Shown here one piece after another: positions 38,160 through 47,476 of a stretch of DNA of 64,000 nt. The translations under genes were made by a program, and so were the position numbers. The notes beneath the pieces are model-generated. The model was not told the DNA's origin. It did no database searches and saw only the letters and a program-made list of their open reading frames with translations. The DNA comes from Rickettsia typhi. GTDB lineage: Bacteria > Pseudomonadota > Alphaproteobacteria > Rickettsiales > Rickettsiaceae. Position 1 is the first letter of the stretch. Each line of letters starts with the position of its first letter. The stretch lies in NCBI GenBank assembly GCA_945865485.1, contig CAMBEC010000002.1:64501-128500 (forward strand). Direction: 5' to 3'.

Positions 38160-38633
38160 ATGATCACAAACTCCCTGCAAGAATTTTGTCAATTTTTCCA
38201 AATAGGAAAACCTATTCTTTCTATTGATTACGGTTTAAAAAAGCTTGGTCTAGCCATTTCTACACCAAATCACCACTTACCTATGCCCCTTAAAATAATT
38301 GAACATGAGTCTGACAAAAAAAAGATTACAGATATCTTATGTATTTTAAAAGAAAACAATATATGTGCTATTGTATTAGGCTTACCAATCAACATGAACG
38401 GAACCAAGAGCGAACAAACTTTAATAGTAGAAAATTTTGCGAATAAGCTTACGAAAAGAACTGAGCTTCCGATATTTTTCCAAGATGAACGCCTAACTTC
38501 CAAAGCAGCTAATAACCTACTAAAAGACTTTGGCTTAAAAAGAAAAAATCGAAATTCAATTGATGATTTAGCCGCCGCAAGCATGATACTAGAAACTGCA
38601 CTAACTAGCGCAAGCAAGCTAAGCAAATATTAG
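38160..38633 (+). CDS. ruvX: RuvX/YqgF family putative Holliday junction resolvase
   Basis: 157 residues, RNase H fold. ILSIDYGLKKLGLAIS carries the first acidic residue; LGLPINMNGTKSEQT, FFQDERLTSKAA and IDDLAAASMIL are family signatures. YqgF is linked to pre-16S rRNA 5'-end maturation and possibly junction cutting. It is monocistronic, divergent from eptA and followed by palindromic elements. Confidence 0.96.
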   Translation: MITNSLQEFCQFFQIGKPILSIDYGLKKLGLAISTPNHHLPMPLKIIEHESDKKKITDILCILKENNICAIVLGLPINMNGTKSEQTLIVENFANKLTKRTELPIFFQDERLTSKAANNLLKDFGLKRKNRNSIDDLAAASMILETALTSASKLSKY

Positions 38634-38715
38634 GATTATTTATAGCGCTTGTAAAGCAGATTGTAGCCACCCAACATAAACTAGTTTGCGCCTAATCGAT
38701 GGGATAATAAAGCAC

Positions 38716-38890
38716 CATCATGCTAGACTTGATTTGCATCTTAGGAAGCAGAATAAGATCCCGGATCAAGTCGGGGATGACTAAGAATACCGTCATACAC
38801 AGTCATGCTGAACTTGATTCAGCATCTCATTCCGTTGCCTTAGATCCTGGGCCAAAGGCAGGCACAAGCACCAATAAATTCAGGATGATT
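38716..38890. repeat. two adjacent palindromic elements between ruvX and the lipoprotein gene
   Basis: The first (38716-38781) runs CATCATGCTAGACTTGATTT ... GATCCCGGATCAAGTCGGGGATGAC, described by its ends. The second (38802-38890) starts GTCATGCTGAACTTGATTCA and ends ATTCAGGATGA, with a longer middle. They fill most of the 408-bp convergent gap. No gene is supported there. Confidence 0.75.
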
Positions 38891-38975
38891 AGTTTTTGTC
38901 ATAGATCTATAGAACCAAGGACCGCGCCCATCAAGTTCATAAGTGAGCTTTTGATCAAAAATCAGGCTCCTCTAA

Positions 38976-39017
38976 AAAAACAAACACGAAAGTTTAAGAC
39001 TCTCGCGTTTGTTTTTG
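38976..39017 (-). terminator. intrinsic terminator of the small lipoprotein gene
   Basis: Stem AACAAACGCGA/TCGTGTTTGTT read on the minus strand, with a loop near TCTTAAAC, followed by seven T. The A-tract on the other side could let it act in both directions for ruvX too. It lies about 25 bp after the lipoprotein stop. Confidence 0.7.
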
Positions 39018-39041
39018 ATTTTTTAAAAAGTAAGCTAAAAA

Positions 39042-39374
39042 TTACTTGAAGTTGTTAATGATTGGAGTGTGAGCATTATTATTTGCACCATGTTGTGCAG
39101 CCCATCCGGCAACTGTTTTTCCTCTTTCTACACAATTAAAGAAAGCTAGTTTCTCTGAGGAAGTCCAGCCTGACTCTTTAGTACTTACATATTGAGCATC
39201 TTTCTCAATTGAAGAACAGAACTGCTGAGCTAAACCAGTAGCTTCATGAAGATCGTTTTTTGAATAATCCACCACTACACTCGCAGGTGTAAAGCTAACC
39301 ATTTTAGGATGTGGGTTACCACCACAACCAACTAAAATTGAAGCAGCACAAACAAAGATACCCAGTTTTTTCAT
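39042..39374 (-). CDS. small putative lipoprotein
   Basis: 110 residues from the ATG at 39374, which has TAGGTG 8 bp upstream (a GTG at 39383 is also in frame). The signal peptide MKKLGIFVCAASILVGCGG ends in a lipobox (LVGC), so it is probably lipidated at Cys. The mature part is short with two further Cys (FCSSI and FNCVERG) and no recognised domain. It has its own strong promoter and terminator. Function unknown. Confidence 0.82.
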   Translation of the reverse strand: MKKLGIFVCAASILVGCGGNPHPKMVSFTPASVVVDYSKNDLHEATGLAQQFCSSIEKDAQYVSTKESGWTSSEKLAFFNCVERGKTVAGWAAQHGANNNAHTPIINNFK

Positions 39375-39418
39375 AAAAAACACCTAAACAAAGTTAATTT
39401 AATAATATTGACTGTAAG

Positions 39419-39447
39419 ATAATAACGATAGTAGCGTAGAAGGTCAA
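39419..39447 (-). promoter_or_regulatory. sigma70 promoter of the small lipoprotein gene
   Basis: On the minus strand: -35 TTGACC (39447-39442), 17-bp spacer, -10 TATTAT (39424-39419), 44 bp before the ATG. The remaining divergent gap up to 39662 shows a TTGACA at 39553-39558 but no well-spaced -10. Confidence 0.6.
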
Positions 39448-39662
39448 TAATAAATAAACATATTAAATCCATAATTAATGATTAAGAAAACCTTAGGCGC
39501 AATTAAGCATCTAATATAAAATGTAATAATTCTGCTACAGCCAGATCTCCATTTGACAACTAAAGTAACCTATATAGCTAAAAAATAAGGTAAACTTCAA
39601 CTTCTGAATGATATGTTTAGTACAATTATTAGTTTTTATAACCAATCAGAAATTTGTTCATA

Positions 39663-40769
39663 ATGACGATACTCAAACAATACGGCTCACGCTTAATATT
39701 TATTACTGCAATTATTGTTATAATTATAATAGTCGTAATCAACTCTATAAATAATCGCCCTATATTAAATGATGAAAAAGTTATCCGTCCTGTGCGCACC
39801 GTTAAGGTTGAACATAAAATTGCAGGAAAATCCTTATCTTTAACCGGCGAAATTTTAGCAAAAAATGAAATAGATCTAGCTTTTCGTACTGACGGAAAAT
39901 TGATAGAACGCCTAGTTTCTGTTGGAGATACGGTTACCTCTGGACAAACCATCGCCCGTATAGATACACAAGATGCCGAGGATAATTTTACTTCGGCTAA
40001 ATCAAACCTTAGTGCAGCTCAAGCAGCATTAGCACAAGCAATTAGTAATGAAGCTAGGCAAAAAATTCTACTAAGCAAAGGCGTTATTGCCAATGCAAAA
40101 TACGAGGATGCCACTACGCAGCTTCAATCTGCACAAGCAAAAGTTGAAGGAGCAACCGCTAGCTTAAATCAAGCCCAAAATCGCCTTGAATATACTAACT
40201 TGCAAGTAGATATTTCGGGAATAATTACATCTATTAACGCAGAGGCCGGCGAAGTAATAAAAACTGGTCAGGTTATTATGCGCGTGGCTACAGATGAAGG
40301 AAGAGACGCTGTATTTAATGTACCAGAACAATTATTTCAGAACAAACCAGAAAGTAAGCTACCCGTCGAAGTATCATTAAGCCATGACCCTTCTATCAAA
40401 ACTATTGGCTATGTCCGGGAGGTATCACCTCAAGCAGATTCAGTTACCCGCACTTTTGCTGTAAAAGTTGGTCTAACTAATCCCCCAGAAGCATTAAAAC
40501 TTGGGTCAACAGTTACTGGTTGTGTTACTTTGAATAAAGCAAGTTCTATTGAGCTACCGGTTATGTCCTTAAATAAGTCTAATTCCAGCCCAGCAGTGTG
40601 GGTTGTTAACCCCGAGGATAATACTGTAAGTTTAAGGAATATTAAAATAATTGGCTATACCCAAGATTCAATTGTTGTTTCTGAAGGCTTACAAAATGGT
40701 GAGCTCGTTGTTACTGCAGGAGTTCATTCCCTACATCCTGGACAGCAGGTTAAATTACAAGACAAATAG
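39663..40769 (+). CDS. RND efflux periplasmic adaptor (membrane fusion protein), system 1
   Basis: 368 residues from the ATG at 39663; an in-frame TTG at 39654 is less likely. One N-terminal membrane helix (about 12-30), then the biotinyl-lipoyl half-motifs (RTDGKLIERLVSVGDTVTSG), a long alpha hairpin (SAAQAALAQAISNEARQKIL), the second lipoyl half (EAGEVIKTGQVIM) and a C-terminal barrel. It bridges the RND pump at 40780 to an outer-membrane channel, which is not in the window. The pump gene follows after 10 bp. Confidence 0.94.
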   Translation: MTILKQYGSRLIFITAIIVIIIIVVINSINNRPILNDEKVIRPVRTVKVEHKIAGKSLSLTGEILAKNEIDLAFRTDGKLIERLVSVGDTVTSGQTIARIDTQDAEDNFTSAKSNLSAAQAALAQAISNEARQKILLSKGVIANAKYEDATTQLQSAQAKVEGATASLNQAQNRLEYTNLQVDISGIITSINAEAGEVIKTGQVIMRVATDEGRDAVFNVPEQLFQNKPESKLPVEVSLSHDPSIKTIGYVREVSPQADSVTRTFAVKVGLTNPPEALKLGSTVTGCVTLNKASSIELPVMSLNKSNSSPAVWVVNPEDNTVSLRNIKIIGYTQDSIVVSEGLQNGELVVTAGVHSLHPGQQVKLQDK

Positions 40770-40779
40770 AGGTTAAATA

Positions 40780-43700
40780 ATGAAAGAGCGCTTTAATCTC
40801 TCTCTATGGGCAATTAACCATAAGGAGTTGGTATGGTACTTGATGGGCATGTTAATAATAGTAGGTAGCTTATCTTACACACGCCTTGGTAGAAACGAGG
40901 ATCCAGTTTTTTCAATTAAAACCATGCTTATCCAAACCAAATGGCCTGGGGCAACAATTGAAGAGACCATGAATCAGGTCACCGAACGTATAGAAAAAAA
41001 GCTGCAGGAAACTCCTCACATAGGTTATGTACGTAGCTTTACTACACCAGGATCATCAACTATTTTTGTTAATTTACATGGAACCACCCCAGCCTCTGAG
41101 GTGCAAAACAGCTGGTATCAGGTTCGTAAAAAAATTGGGGATATTGTTAGCACCCTCCCGCAAGGAACTATCGGACCATTTTTTAACGATGAGTTTGGTG
41201 ATACTTACGGCATCATTTATGCCTTCACTGCAGATGGCTTCTCAGGGCGTGAACTAACAGATTACATAGAAGATACACGATCTAAACTTTTACAAATACC
41301 AGACGTATCTAAAATAGAAATCTTAGGAAGCCAAGATGAGAAAATCTATATCGAATTTTCTATCAGAAGACTTGCTGGGCTTGGAATAAAACCTTCAGAA
41401 TTTATTAAAATGTTGCAAACAACAAATTCTGTAAGACCAGCAGGAATGGTACAAACAGAAAATGAAACAATATTATTGAGAGTTTCTGGAGGATTTCAGT
41501 CGGAAGAAGACTTGCGTAATATAAACATGAATATAAATGGAAAATTATTTCCGCTAGGAGATATTGTTACTGTTAAACGAGATTATATTGATCCTCCACA
41601 ATCTCTATTTAAATTTAATGGAAAACCAGCGATAGGATTGGCCGTGTCAATGACTACAGGCGGAGATATCTTGGCACTAGGTAAAAATGTTAAAGAAGCA
41701 ATGCAGAAAATTGGCGCAGATTTACCAATTGGTATAGAGTACCAACTAGTAGCTAACCAGCCTACAGTAGTAGAAGAAAATATCGCTGAGTTTACAAAAT
41801 CATTAGAAGAAGCTTTCGCCATTGTGCTTTTTGTTAGCTTTTTAAGTCTTGGCCTACGTGCGGGGGCTGTGGTTGCATTCTCGATTCCATTAGTATTAAC
41901 TATAGTATTTTTAGCTATGGAATTTTTTCATATTGATCTCCAAAGAATTTCTTTGGGAGCGTTAATAATTGCTTTGGGATTACTTGTTGACGACGCGATG
42001 ATTACCGTTGAAATGATGATCACAAAACTAGAAGAGGGCTGGGACAAAGTTAGAGCAGCCACGTTCGCATACACTTCCACTGCCTTTCCTATGCTCACCG
42101 GCACATTAGTTACAGTGGTAGCATTTATTCCAGTAGGATTTGCTCGTAGCTCTGCTGGTGAATATGTATTTTCTTTATTTGCAGTGATTGCCATTGCCTT
42201 AATTGCCTCATGGTTTGTAGCAGTGATATTTACTCCTATACTTGGCTTGGCTCTTTTGCCAGATAAATTAGAACGACATCAAAACCATGAGACTAAATTA
42301 TCACAAATGTTTCGTACTATTTTACTAGGTTCTATGCGTTCTCCAAAAACAACCATTTGTATTACAATAGCGTTATTTATGTTATCAATTGTAGGAATGA
42401 AATTTGTTCCTCAACAATTTTTTCCATCGTCAGATCGTCCAGAACTTTTAGTAAATATGCAATTACCACAGAACTCTTCTATATTTGCTACTTCTAATGA
42501 AGTGACAAAGCTAGAGCGGTTGCTAGACAAGAATCCTGATATTGTACATTGGAGCTCCTATATAGGCCGAGGTGCAATTCGTTTTTACTTACCACTCGAG
42601 GGGGCTCAAGCTAACCCATCATTTGCTCAAACTGTGGTTGTAACCAAAGATATAGAAGCAAGGGAACGAGTAAAAAGTTATTTGCAAAAAGAATTTAAAG
42701 AAAATTTCTCAACTATAAACAGCCGAGTCATGCCGCTCGAAATGGGACCTCCAGTCGGGTGGCCATTACAGTATAGAGTAAGCGGTCATGACCTGGAACA
42801 AGTTAGAGATATAGCCTACAAAGTTGCTCAAATTCTAGGTTCAGAATCACACGTTCAAGATATTAATTTTGATTGGATTGAACCATCACGAGTATTAAGA
42901 ATCAAAGTTAACCAAAATGAAGCTAAACTTCTTGGCTTAAGTTCAGAAGATTTGGCTAATGCACTGAATGCCGTGGTATCAGGAATGAAAATCACCCAAG
43001 TACGAGATAATACTTATTTAATTGATGTAGTGATCCGAGCAGAAGCAGAACAACGAGTTTCTCTTGATTCTCTAAGCACATTACAAATTTCTACTCCAAG
43101 CGGAAAAAAAGTCCCCTTACTACAAATTGCCACCATTGAATATGAGCAAGAATATCCTTTGATCTGGAGACGAGATCGTATGCCGACAATTACCGTACAA
43201 GCCGATACTTCTGCAACTGTCTTACCTGCAACTATTGTAAAAAAACTATCCTCTAAAATTTTAGAACTTAACGCGCAATTACCAGCTGGATACCAAATAA
43301 AAACTGGTGGATCAATTGAAGAGAGCGCTAAATCTCAAGCTTCAGTTGCAGCTGTGGTACCACTGATGTTGACAATTATGATAACTATTTTGATGGTGCA
43401 ATTGCAGAGTATCCAACGTGTTATTTTGGTATTAAGCGTAGTGCCCTTAGGTTTAATAGGAATAGTCGCTATATTGTTGGTTGCAAACAAACCTTTAGGG
43501 TTTGTTGCTATTTTAGGAATTATCGCCTTGATTGGTATGATCGTACGTAATTCAGTCATTATCATAGACCAGATTGAAACGGAAATTGCTCATGGTTTAT
43601 CCCGCTGGGATGCTGTAGTAACTGCAACGACACATCGTTTTCGTCCGGTAATTTTGACTGCTGCAGCTGCAATCCTAGGAATGATTCCAATCGCTCCAAC

Positions 43701-43827
43701 AGTGTTTTGGGGACCAATGGCTTATGCAATCATGGGGGGCCTAGCTGTAGCAACAATACTTACGTTAGTGTTCTTACCAGCTTTATATTGCACTTGGTTT
43801 AAGATTAAAGAGCGACCAAGTGCTTGA
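40780..43827 (+). CDS. RND family efflux pump, inner-membrane permease, system 1
   Basis: 1015 residues, twelve membrane helices in two repeats with large periplasmic loops. Helix 4 has LGLLVDDAMITVEMM, the Asp-Asp proton-relay motif. The N-terminus WAINHKELVWYLMGMLIIVG and RNEDPVFSIKTMLIQTKWPGAT point to the MexK/AcrB-like HAE-1 branch that has DP rather than IAPP in the start. A proton-driven drug or lipid exporter. Operon with the adaptor (10 bp). Substrate unknown; convergent with the P-loop gene. Confidence 0.95.
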   Translation: MKERFNLSLWAINHKELVWYLMGMLIIVGSLSYTRLGRNEDPVFSIKTMLIQTKWPGATIEETMNQVTERIEKKLQETPHIGYVRSFTTPGSSTIFVNLHGTTPASEVQNSWYQVRKKIGDIVSTLPQGTIGPFFNDEFGDTYGIIYAFTADGFSGRELTDYIEDTRSKLLQIPDVSKIEILGSQDEKIYIEFSIRRLAGLGIKPSEFIKMLQTTNSVRPAGMVQTENETILLRVSGGFQSEEDLRNINMNINGKLFPLGDIVTVKRDYIDPPQSLFKFNGKPAIGLAVSMTTGGDILALGKNVKEAMQKIGADLPIGIEYQLVANQPTVVEENIAEFTKSLEEAFAIVLFVSFLSLGLRAGAVVAFSIPLVLTIVFLAMEFFHIDLQRISLGALIIALGLLVDDAMITVEMMITKLEEGWDKVRAATFAYTSTAFPMLTGTLVTVVAFIPVGFARSSAGEYVFSLFAVIAIALIASWFVAVIFTPILGLALLPDKLERHQNHETKLSQMFRTILLGSMRSPKTTICITIALFMLSIVGMKFVPQQFFPSSDRPELLVNMQLPQNSSIFATSNEVTKLERLLDKNPDIVHWSSYIGRGAIRFYLPLEGAQANPSFAQTVVVTKDIEARERVKSYLQKEFKENFSTINSRVMPLEMGPPVGWPLQYRVSGHDLEQVRDIAYKVAQILGSESHVQDINFDWIEPSRVLRIKVNQNEAKLLGLSSEDLANALNAVVSGMKITQVRDNTYLIDVVIRAEAEQRVSLDSLSTLQISTPSGKKVPLLQIATIEYEQEYPLIWRRDRMPTITVQADTSATVLPATIVKKLSSKILELNAQLPAGYQIKTGGSIEESAKSQASVAAVVPLMLTIMITILMVQLQSIQRVILVLSVVPLGLIGIVAILLVANKPLGFVAILGIIALIGMIVRNSVIIIDQIETEIAHGLSRWDAVVTATTHRFRPVILTAAAAILGMIPIAPTVFWGPMAYAIMGGLAVATILTLVFLPALYCTWFKIKERPSA

Positions 43828-43964
43828 CACCGTCGTATCTGACCGAATTTGTAGCTGACTCGTTCAAGCTGCTGGTTCAAAAAATAACGCTATCTAACCT
43901 AAACTATGGAATTGTACCTTGTTGGGCTTCCGCATGTCTTTGGCCCAAGATCCTCTAAAATCTA

Positions 43965-44031
43965 GTCATCCTGAACTTGATTCAGGATCGCAGGCACCAG
44001 AAAGAAGATCCTGAATCAAGTTCAGGATGAC
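43965..44031. repeat. palindromic element, perfect CCTGAA-type copy
   Basis: Left arm 43965-43989 and right arm 44007-44031 are exact 25-bp reverse complements. Each arm carries the inner palindrome TCCTGAACTTGATTCAGGA, and the spacer is 17 bp. It lies in the convergent 294-bp gap between the RND pump and the P-loop protein gene; no gene is seen there. Confidence 0.9.
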
Positions 44032-44121
44032 GGAATTTTGCCCTGACTTTTACTTAAAAATATTCACTTCTTACATACTTCTTACATAGAACTGAGGTTA
44101 TTCATAGTTCAGGATAATTCA

Positions 44122-44856
44122 TTAGCCAAAGGCAGCATAGAGATCACCGGCAATCTTTGTAATTCCTTCTTCGTCACAATAATCATTGTATGTATTATAA
44201 ATAAAATCCCAGGTTTCCCTGGGCGCAATTTCAATAGATAACAAACTTTCTTCAAAACCAAGATTTGCTAAAAATTCCTTTAATGATTCTTGTTTATCAA
44301 TTAAAATTTGCTCTTCAGAAGGAAGATTATGCTTTTGTTGCTTAGCATACTGAATCATTTTGTCAAACTGGTCACCATAAATTTTTGTGACTTTTTCTAA
44401 ACTCAATGTCTCTAACGCAATCTGTTTTTCAAGCGTTTTGGTATAAAGTTTACTAAATTGATCAAACGGCATTAAATAATCTCGAGTATTCTGTGCATCA
44501 ACCTTTAGTGCTTTACTATTCCTCTCATCTAACCTATCTACAAGCCCTTCAATCGGACAAAACATCAGCACTTTTTTTACAGAAATATCTTCTATTCCTC
44601 TTGCGGTCATACATTTGGAAAGATTTGACGGATGAAAAAGATGCAAAATAACCTGCTTCCCTTTTAAAACATGATCTATTGCGTTATTAATCATTACAAA
44701 CTCCATTTCTGGTGTTGTAGGAGTAGTTGGATTACGCATTAGATCTAGATCTTCTTCAATAAGATTTGGATTTAATTTCATTAAGGATTTAGCTACAGAT
44801 GATTTTCCTGAGGTTGAGGTGCCATTGATGACTAAAATATCCGTTTTAACCTTCAT
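44122..44856 (-). CDS. P-loop kinase-like protein of unknown function
   Basis: 244 residues. Walker A GTSTSGKSS at residues 12-20 after ILVIN, as in nucleoside/phosphotransferase kinases or zeta-toxin-like enzymes; EEDLDLM near residue 35 may bind substrate or Mg. The Glu/Asp-rich tail (TYNDYCDEEGITKIAGDLY) and the central region match nothing I recognise. No signal peptide. It follows infC by 51 bp on the same strand, so could be co-transcribed with thrS-infC, or be independent. An antitoxin-like partner is not visible. Confidence 0.75.
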   Translation of the reverse strand: MKVKTDILVINGTSTSGKSSVAKSLMKLNPNLIEEDLDLMRNPTTPTTPEMEFVMINNAIDHVLKGKQVILHLFHPSNLSKCMTARGIEDISVKKVLMFCPIEGLVDRLDERNSKALKVDAQNTRDYLMPFDQFSKLYTKTLEKQIALETLSLEKVTKIYGDQFDKMIQYAKQQKHNLPSEEQILIDKQESLKEFLANLGFEESLLSIEIAPRETWDFIYNTYNDYCDEEGITKIAGDLYAAFG

Positions 44857-44907
44857 AGAATTAGGCCTTTCCTGTTAATATTTTATATCCATACAGCTTG
44901 TATATGC

Positions 44908-45441
44908 TTATTCTACTAGAGACTGCGAGCTAAGCACCATAACGATCTGTTTTCCTTCCATCTTTGCCTCAGATTCAATTTTAGCAATGGGGCCTAAATT
45001 TTCTATAATCTTATCAAAAAGCTCTTTGCCTTTATCTCTGTGGACAATCTCCCTTCCCTTGAACCACAAAGAGATTTTTACTTTATCCCCATCTTCAAGA
45101 AACTGTCTGATTTTTCTCAATTTAACATCTAAGTCGCCCTGACCAATATTTACTTTGAATTTCATTTCTTTTAAAGAAACTTTTTTTTGCTTCTTTTTCG
45201 ATTCTTGTTGCCTCTTTTTGGCATCATATTTAAATCTACTAAAATCAAGTATTTTACAAACAGGGGGCTCCGCATTTGGAGAAATTTCTACAAGATCAAG
45301 ACCTGCATCAGCGGCTATCTGCATCGCTTTTTGCAAAGTAACAACACCCATCATTTCGCCTTCAGCGTCAACCAACCGAACTTCCACCGCTTTAATTTCC
45401 TTATTCGCTTTAGGAAATTTACTTTTTTTAATCTCAGTTAT
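44908..45441 (-). CDS. infC: translation initiation factor IF-3 with probable AUA start
   Basis: 177 residues if started at ATA 45441-45439, which has GGAG 8 bp upstream. The first in-frame standard start (GTG 45387) would cut off [13 protein letters not shown], which aligns with the conserved IF-3 N-terminus (NxxIRAxEVRL); no ATG, GTG or TTG exists between it and the in-frame stop at 45471. An ATT at 45432 is a second option but 17 bp from the SD. The rest ([30 protein letters not shown]) is typical IF-3. It discriminates initiator tRNA and start codons. Gene order thrS-infC is conserved. Confidence 0.93.
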   Translation of the reverse strand: MTEIKKSKFPKANKEIKAVEVRLVDAEGEMMGVVTLQKAMQIAADAGLDLVEISPNAEPPVCKILDFSRFKYDAKKRQQESKKKQKKVSLKEMKFKVNIGQGDLDVKLRKIRQFLEDGDKVKISLWFKGREIVHRDKGKELFDKIIENLGPIAKIESEAKMEGKQIVMVLSSQSLVE

Positions 45442-45482
45442 AAGAACTTCTCCACAAAATTTAATAAATTATACTTAGTAAT

Positions 45483-47393
45483 CTAACCAAAATACTTCTT
45501 ATTATCTGTTAAAACCAGAGCAATCAACTCATCTACATTAATTGTTTTTTGCTCATCAGAACCAAGATATCTTAGTGTAACGGTTTGGCTTTCTTGCTCT
45601 TTTTTACCTACAACAGCAATAATCGGTACTTTCAAGTTAGAAAAATTTCGTATTTTATAATTCACTTTTTCCCTTGAAATGTCAAGCTCAGATCTAATCC
45701 CAGCATCAATAAGTTTGGCATTCAATGAACTTAAGTAATCATCCTGATCATTAGTTATACCGACGAGTGCGACCTGAGTAGGAGCGAGCCAAAGTGGAAA
45801 TTTTCCAGCATATTCTTCTATTAAAATTCCTATGAATCTCTCAAAAGTACCAATGATTGCTCTATGTAGCATAACTGGTCTCTTTTTTTCTCCTCCCGGA
45901 GCAACGTATTCGGCAGAGAGCCTCTCAGGAAGAACAAAATCTACCTGAAAAGTACCGCATTGCCAATCCCTACCGACTGCATCAGTCAGAACAAACTCAA
46001 GCTTCGGACCATAGAACGCCCCCTCGCCTGGATTCATTTCATACTCAAGCCCAGCCTCTTCAACAGCCGCCTTTAGAGATGATTCAGCCTTATCCCAAAC
46101 AGAGTCTTCACCAGCTCTCACATCTGGTCTATCAGAAAACTTGACTTTAATTTTTAAAAACCCAAAATCTTTATAAACTTCAAGTAAAGATTTACAAAAC
46201 TCTACCGTTTCTGCATTTATTTGATCTTCACTGCAAAAAATATGCCCATCATCTTGAACAAAATTCCTTACACGTAACAATCCATGCAAGCCACCAGAGG
46301 ATTCGTTACGATGACAACAACCAAATTCTGCCATACGAATGGGTAGGTCTCTATAACTCTTTGTACCCTGGTTAAAGATCTGAATATGGCACGGGCAACT
46401 CATAGGCTTTAGAGCATAAGTCCTATCCTCAGTTTCAACTGTAAACATATCTTCTCTGAACTTTTCCCAGTGACCTGATGCTTCCCAAAGCTTTCTATCA
46501 ACCATTAGAGGTGTTTTAACTTCTATATAGTTGGCCTTTTGTAATTTTCTCCTTATATAGCTTTCAATGGTGCGATACAGATTCCATCCTTTTTCATGCC
46601 AGAATACCATCCCTTGAGCTTCTTCTTGAAAATGGAATAGATTAAGCTCTCGCCCAAGCTTCCTATGGTCTCTTTTTTCAGCCTCTTCTAGCCTATATAA
46701 ATGTTCGTCAAGCTGTTCTTTTGTTGCCCAAGCTGTACCGTATATACGCTGCAACATTTCGTTATTACTGTCACCTCGCCAATAAGCTCCAGCTACTTTC
46801 ATTAACTTAAAATGCTTAATTCTTCCAGTTGATGGACAATGTGGCCCTCGGCACAAATCAACAAAATTACCTTGACGATATAAGGTAATAGTCTGGTCTT
46901 CCGGTATCGAGGCAATAATTTCTGCTTTATAATGTTCGCCCATTTCCTTGAACATCTTAATAGCTTGGTCCCTAGAACACTCTTCTCTGTTAAAGCTTTC
47001 ATTGCGTTTTACAATCTCATGCATCTTGAGTTCAATCTTTGCAAGATCATCTGTTGTAAATGGAACGCTTCTGGCAAAATCGTAATAAAAACCATCTTTA
47101 ATTGCTGGCCCAATTGTTACTTGTATGTCAGGAAAAAGTTCTTTGGCAGCTTCTGCAATAATATGAGCTGCATCATGCCTTATAATTTCCAAAGCTTCTG
47201 GATCATTTTCTGTAAGTATTCTTAATATGCAATCTTTATGTATTGGCAGAGATAAATCTTTAAGCTCTCCATCAACTGATACCACCATGGCAGATTTTGC
47301 CAGTGATTTTGAAATAGAAGAAGCAATTTCAGCTCCGGTTATACCCTTATGAAACTGCTTCTTAGAACCATCAGGAAATGTTATATTAATCAT
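45483..47393 (-). CDS. thrS: threonyl-tRNA synthetase
   Basis: 636 residues, full length: TGS domain ([20 protein letters not shown]), editing domain with [11 protein letters not shown], catalytic core with [10 protein letters not shown] (zinc Cys), [14 protein letters not shown] (motif 2), and C-terminal anticodon domain ([11 protein letters not shown]). It charges tRNA-Thr and proof-reads Ser. The infC gene follows after 41 bp. It is divergent from folC; a TTGACA box lies upstream. I saw no T-box or operator-like hairpin in the leader. Confidence 0.98.
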   Translation of the reverse strand: MINITFPDGSKKQFHKGITGAEIASSISKSLAKSAMVVSVDGELKDLSLPIHKDCILRILTENDPEALEIIRHDAAHIIAEAAKELFPDIQVTIGPAIKDGFYYDFARSVPFTTDDLAKIELKMHEIVKRNESFNREECSRDQAIKMFKEMGEHYKAEIIASIPEDQTITLYRQGNFVDLCRGPHCPSTGRIKHFKLMKVAGAYWRGDSNNEMLQRIYGTAWATKEQLDEHLYRLEEAEKRDHRKLGRELNLFHFQEEAQGMVFWHEKGWNLYRTIESYIRRKLQKANYIEVKTPLMVDRKLWEASGHWEKFREDMFTVETEDRTYALKPMSCPCHIQIFNQGTKSYRDLPIRMAEFGCCHRNESSGGLHGLLRVRNFVQDDGHIFCSEDQINAETVEFCKSLLEVYKDFGFLKIKVKFSDRPDVRAGEDSVWDKAESSLKAAVEEAGLEYEMNPGEGAFYGPKLEFVLTDAVGRDWQCGTFQVDFVLPERLSAEYVAPGGEKKRPVMLHRAIIGTFERFIGILIEEYAGKFPLWLAPTQVALVGITNDQDDYLSSLNAKLIDAGIRSELDISREKVNYKIRNFSNLKVPIIAVVGKKEQESQTVTLRYLGSDEQKTINVDELIALVLTDNKKYFG

Positions 47394-47423
47394 GCTATTG
47401 TAATTATGAGTTTTAACTTGATA

Positions 47424-47453
47424 TATTTAGTAGATTTTATATCCTTTTGTCAA
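47424..47453 (-). promoter_or_regulatory. candidate promoter of thrS-infC
   Basis: On the minus strand: perfect -35 TTGACA (47453-47448), 18-bp spacer, -10 TAAATA (47429-47424), 30 bp before the thrS ATG. The -10 is only moderate. Confidence 0.42.
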
Positions 47454-47476
47454 TCAATAACATCTTTTACACTACT

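Noticed and set aside
39553..39580. TTGACA before the first RND operon as a promoter
   Set aside because: No -10-like hexamer at 16-18 bp; the TATATA and TATAGC boxes are only 12-14 bp away.
44908..45387. infC starting at the GTG at 45387
   Set aside because: It would remove part of the conserved IF-3 N-terminal segment and has no Shine-Dalgarno at a proper distance.
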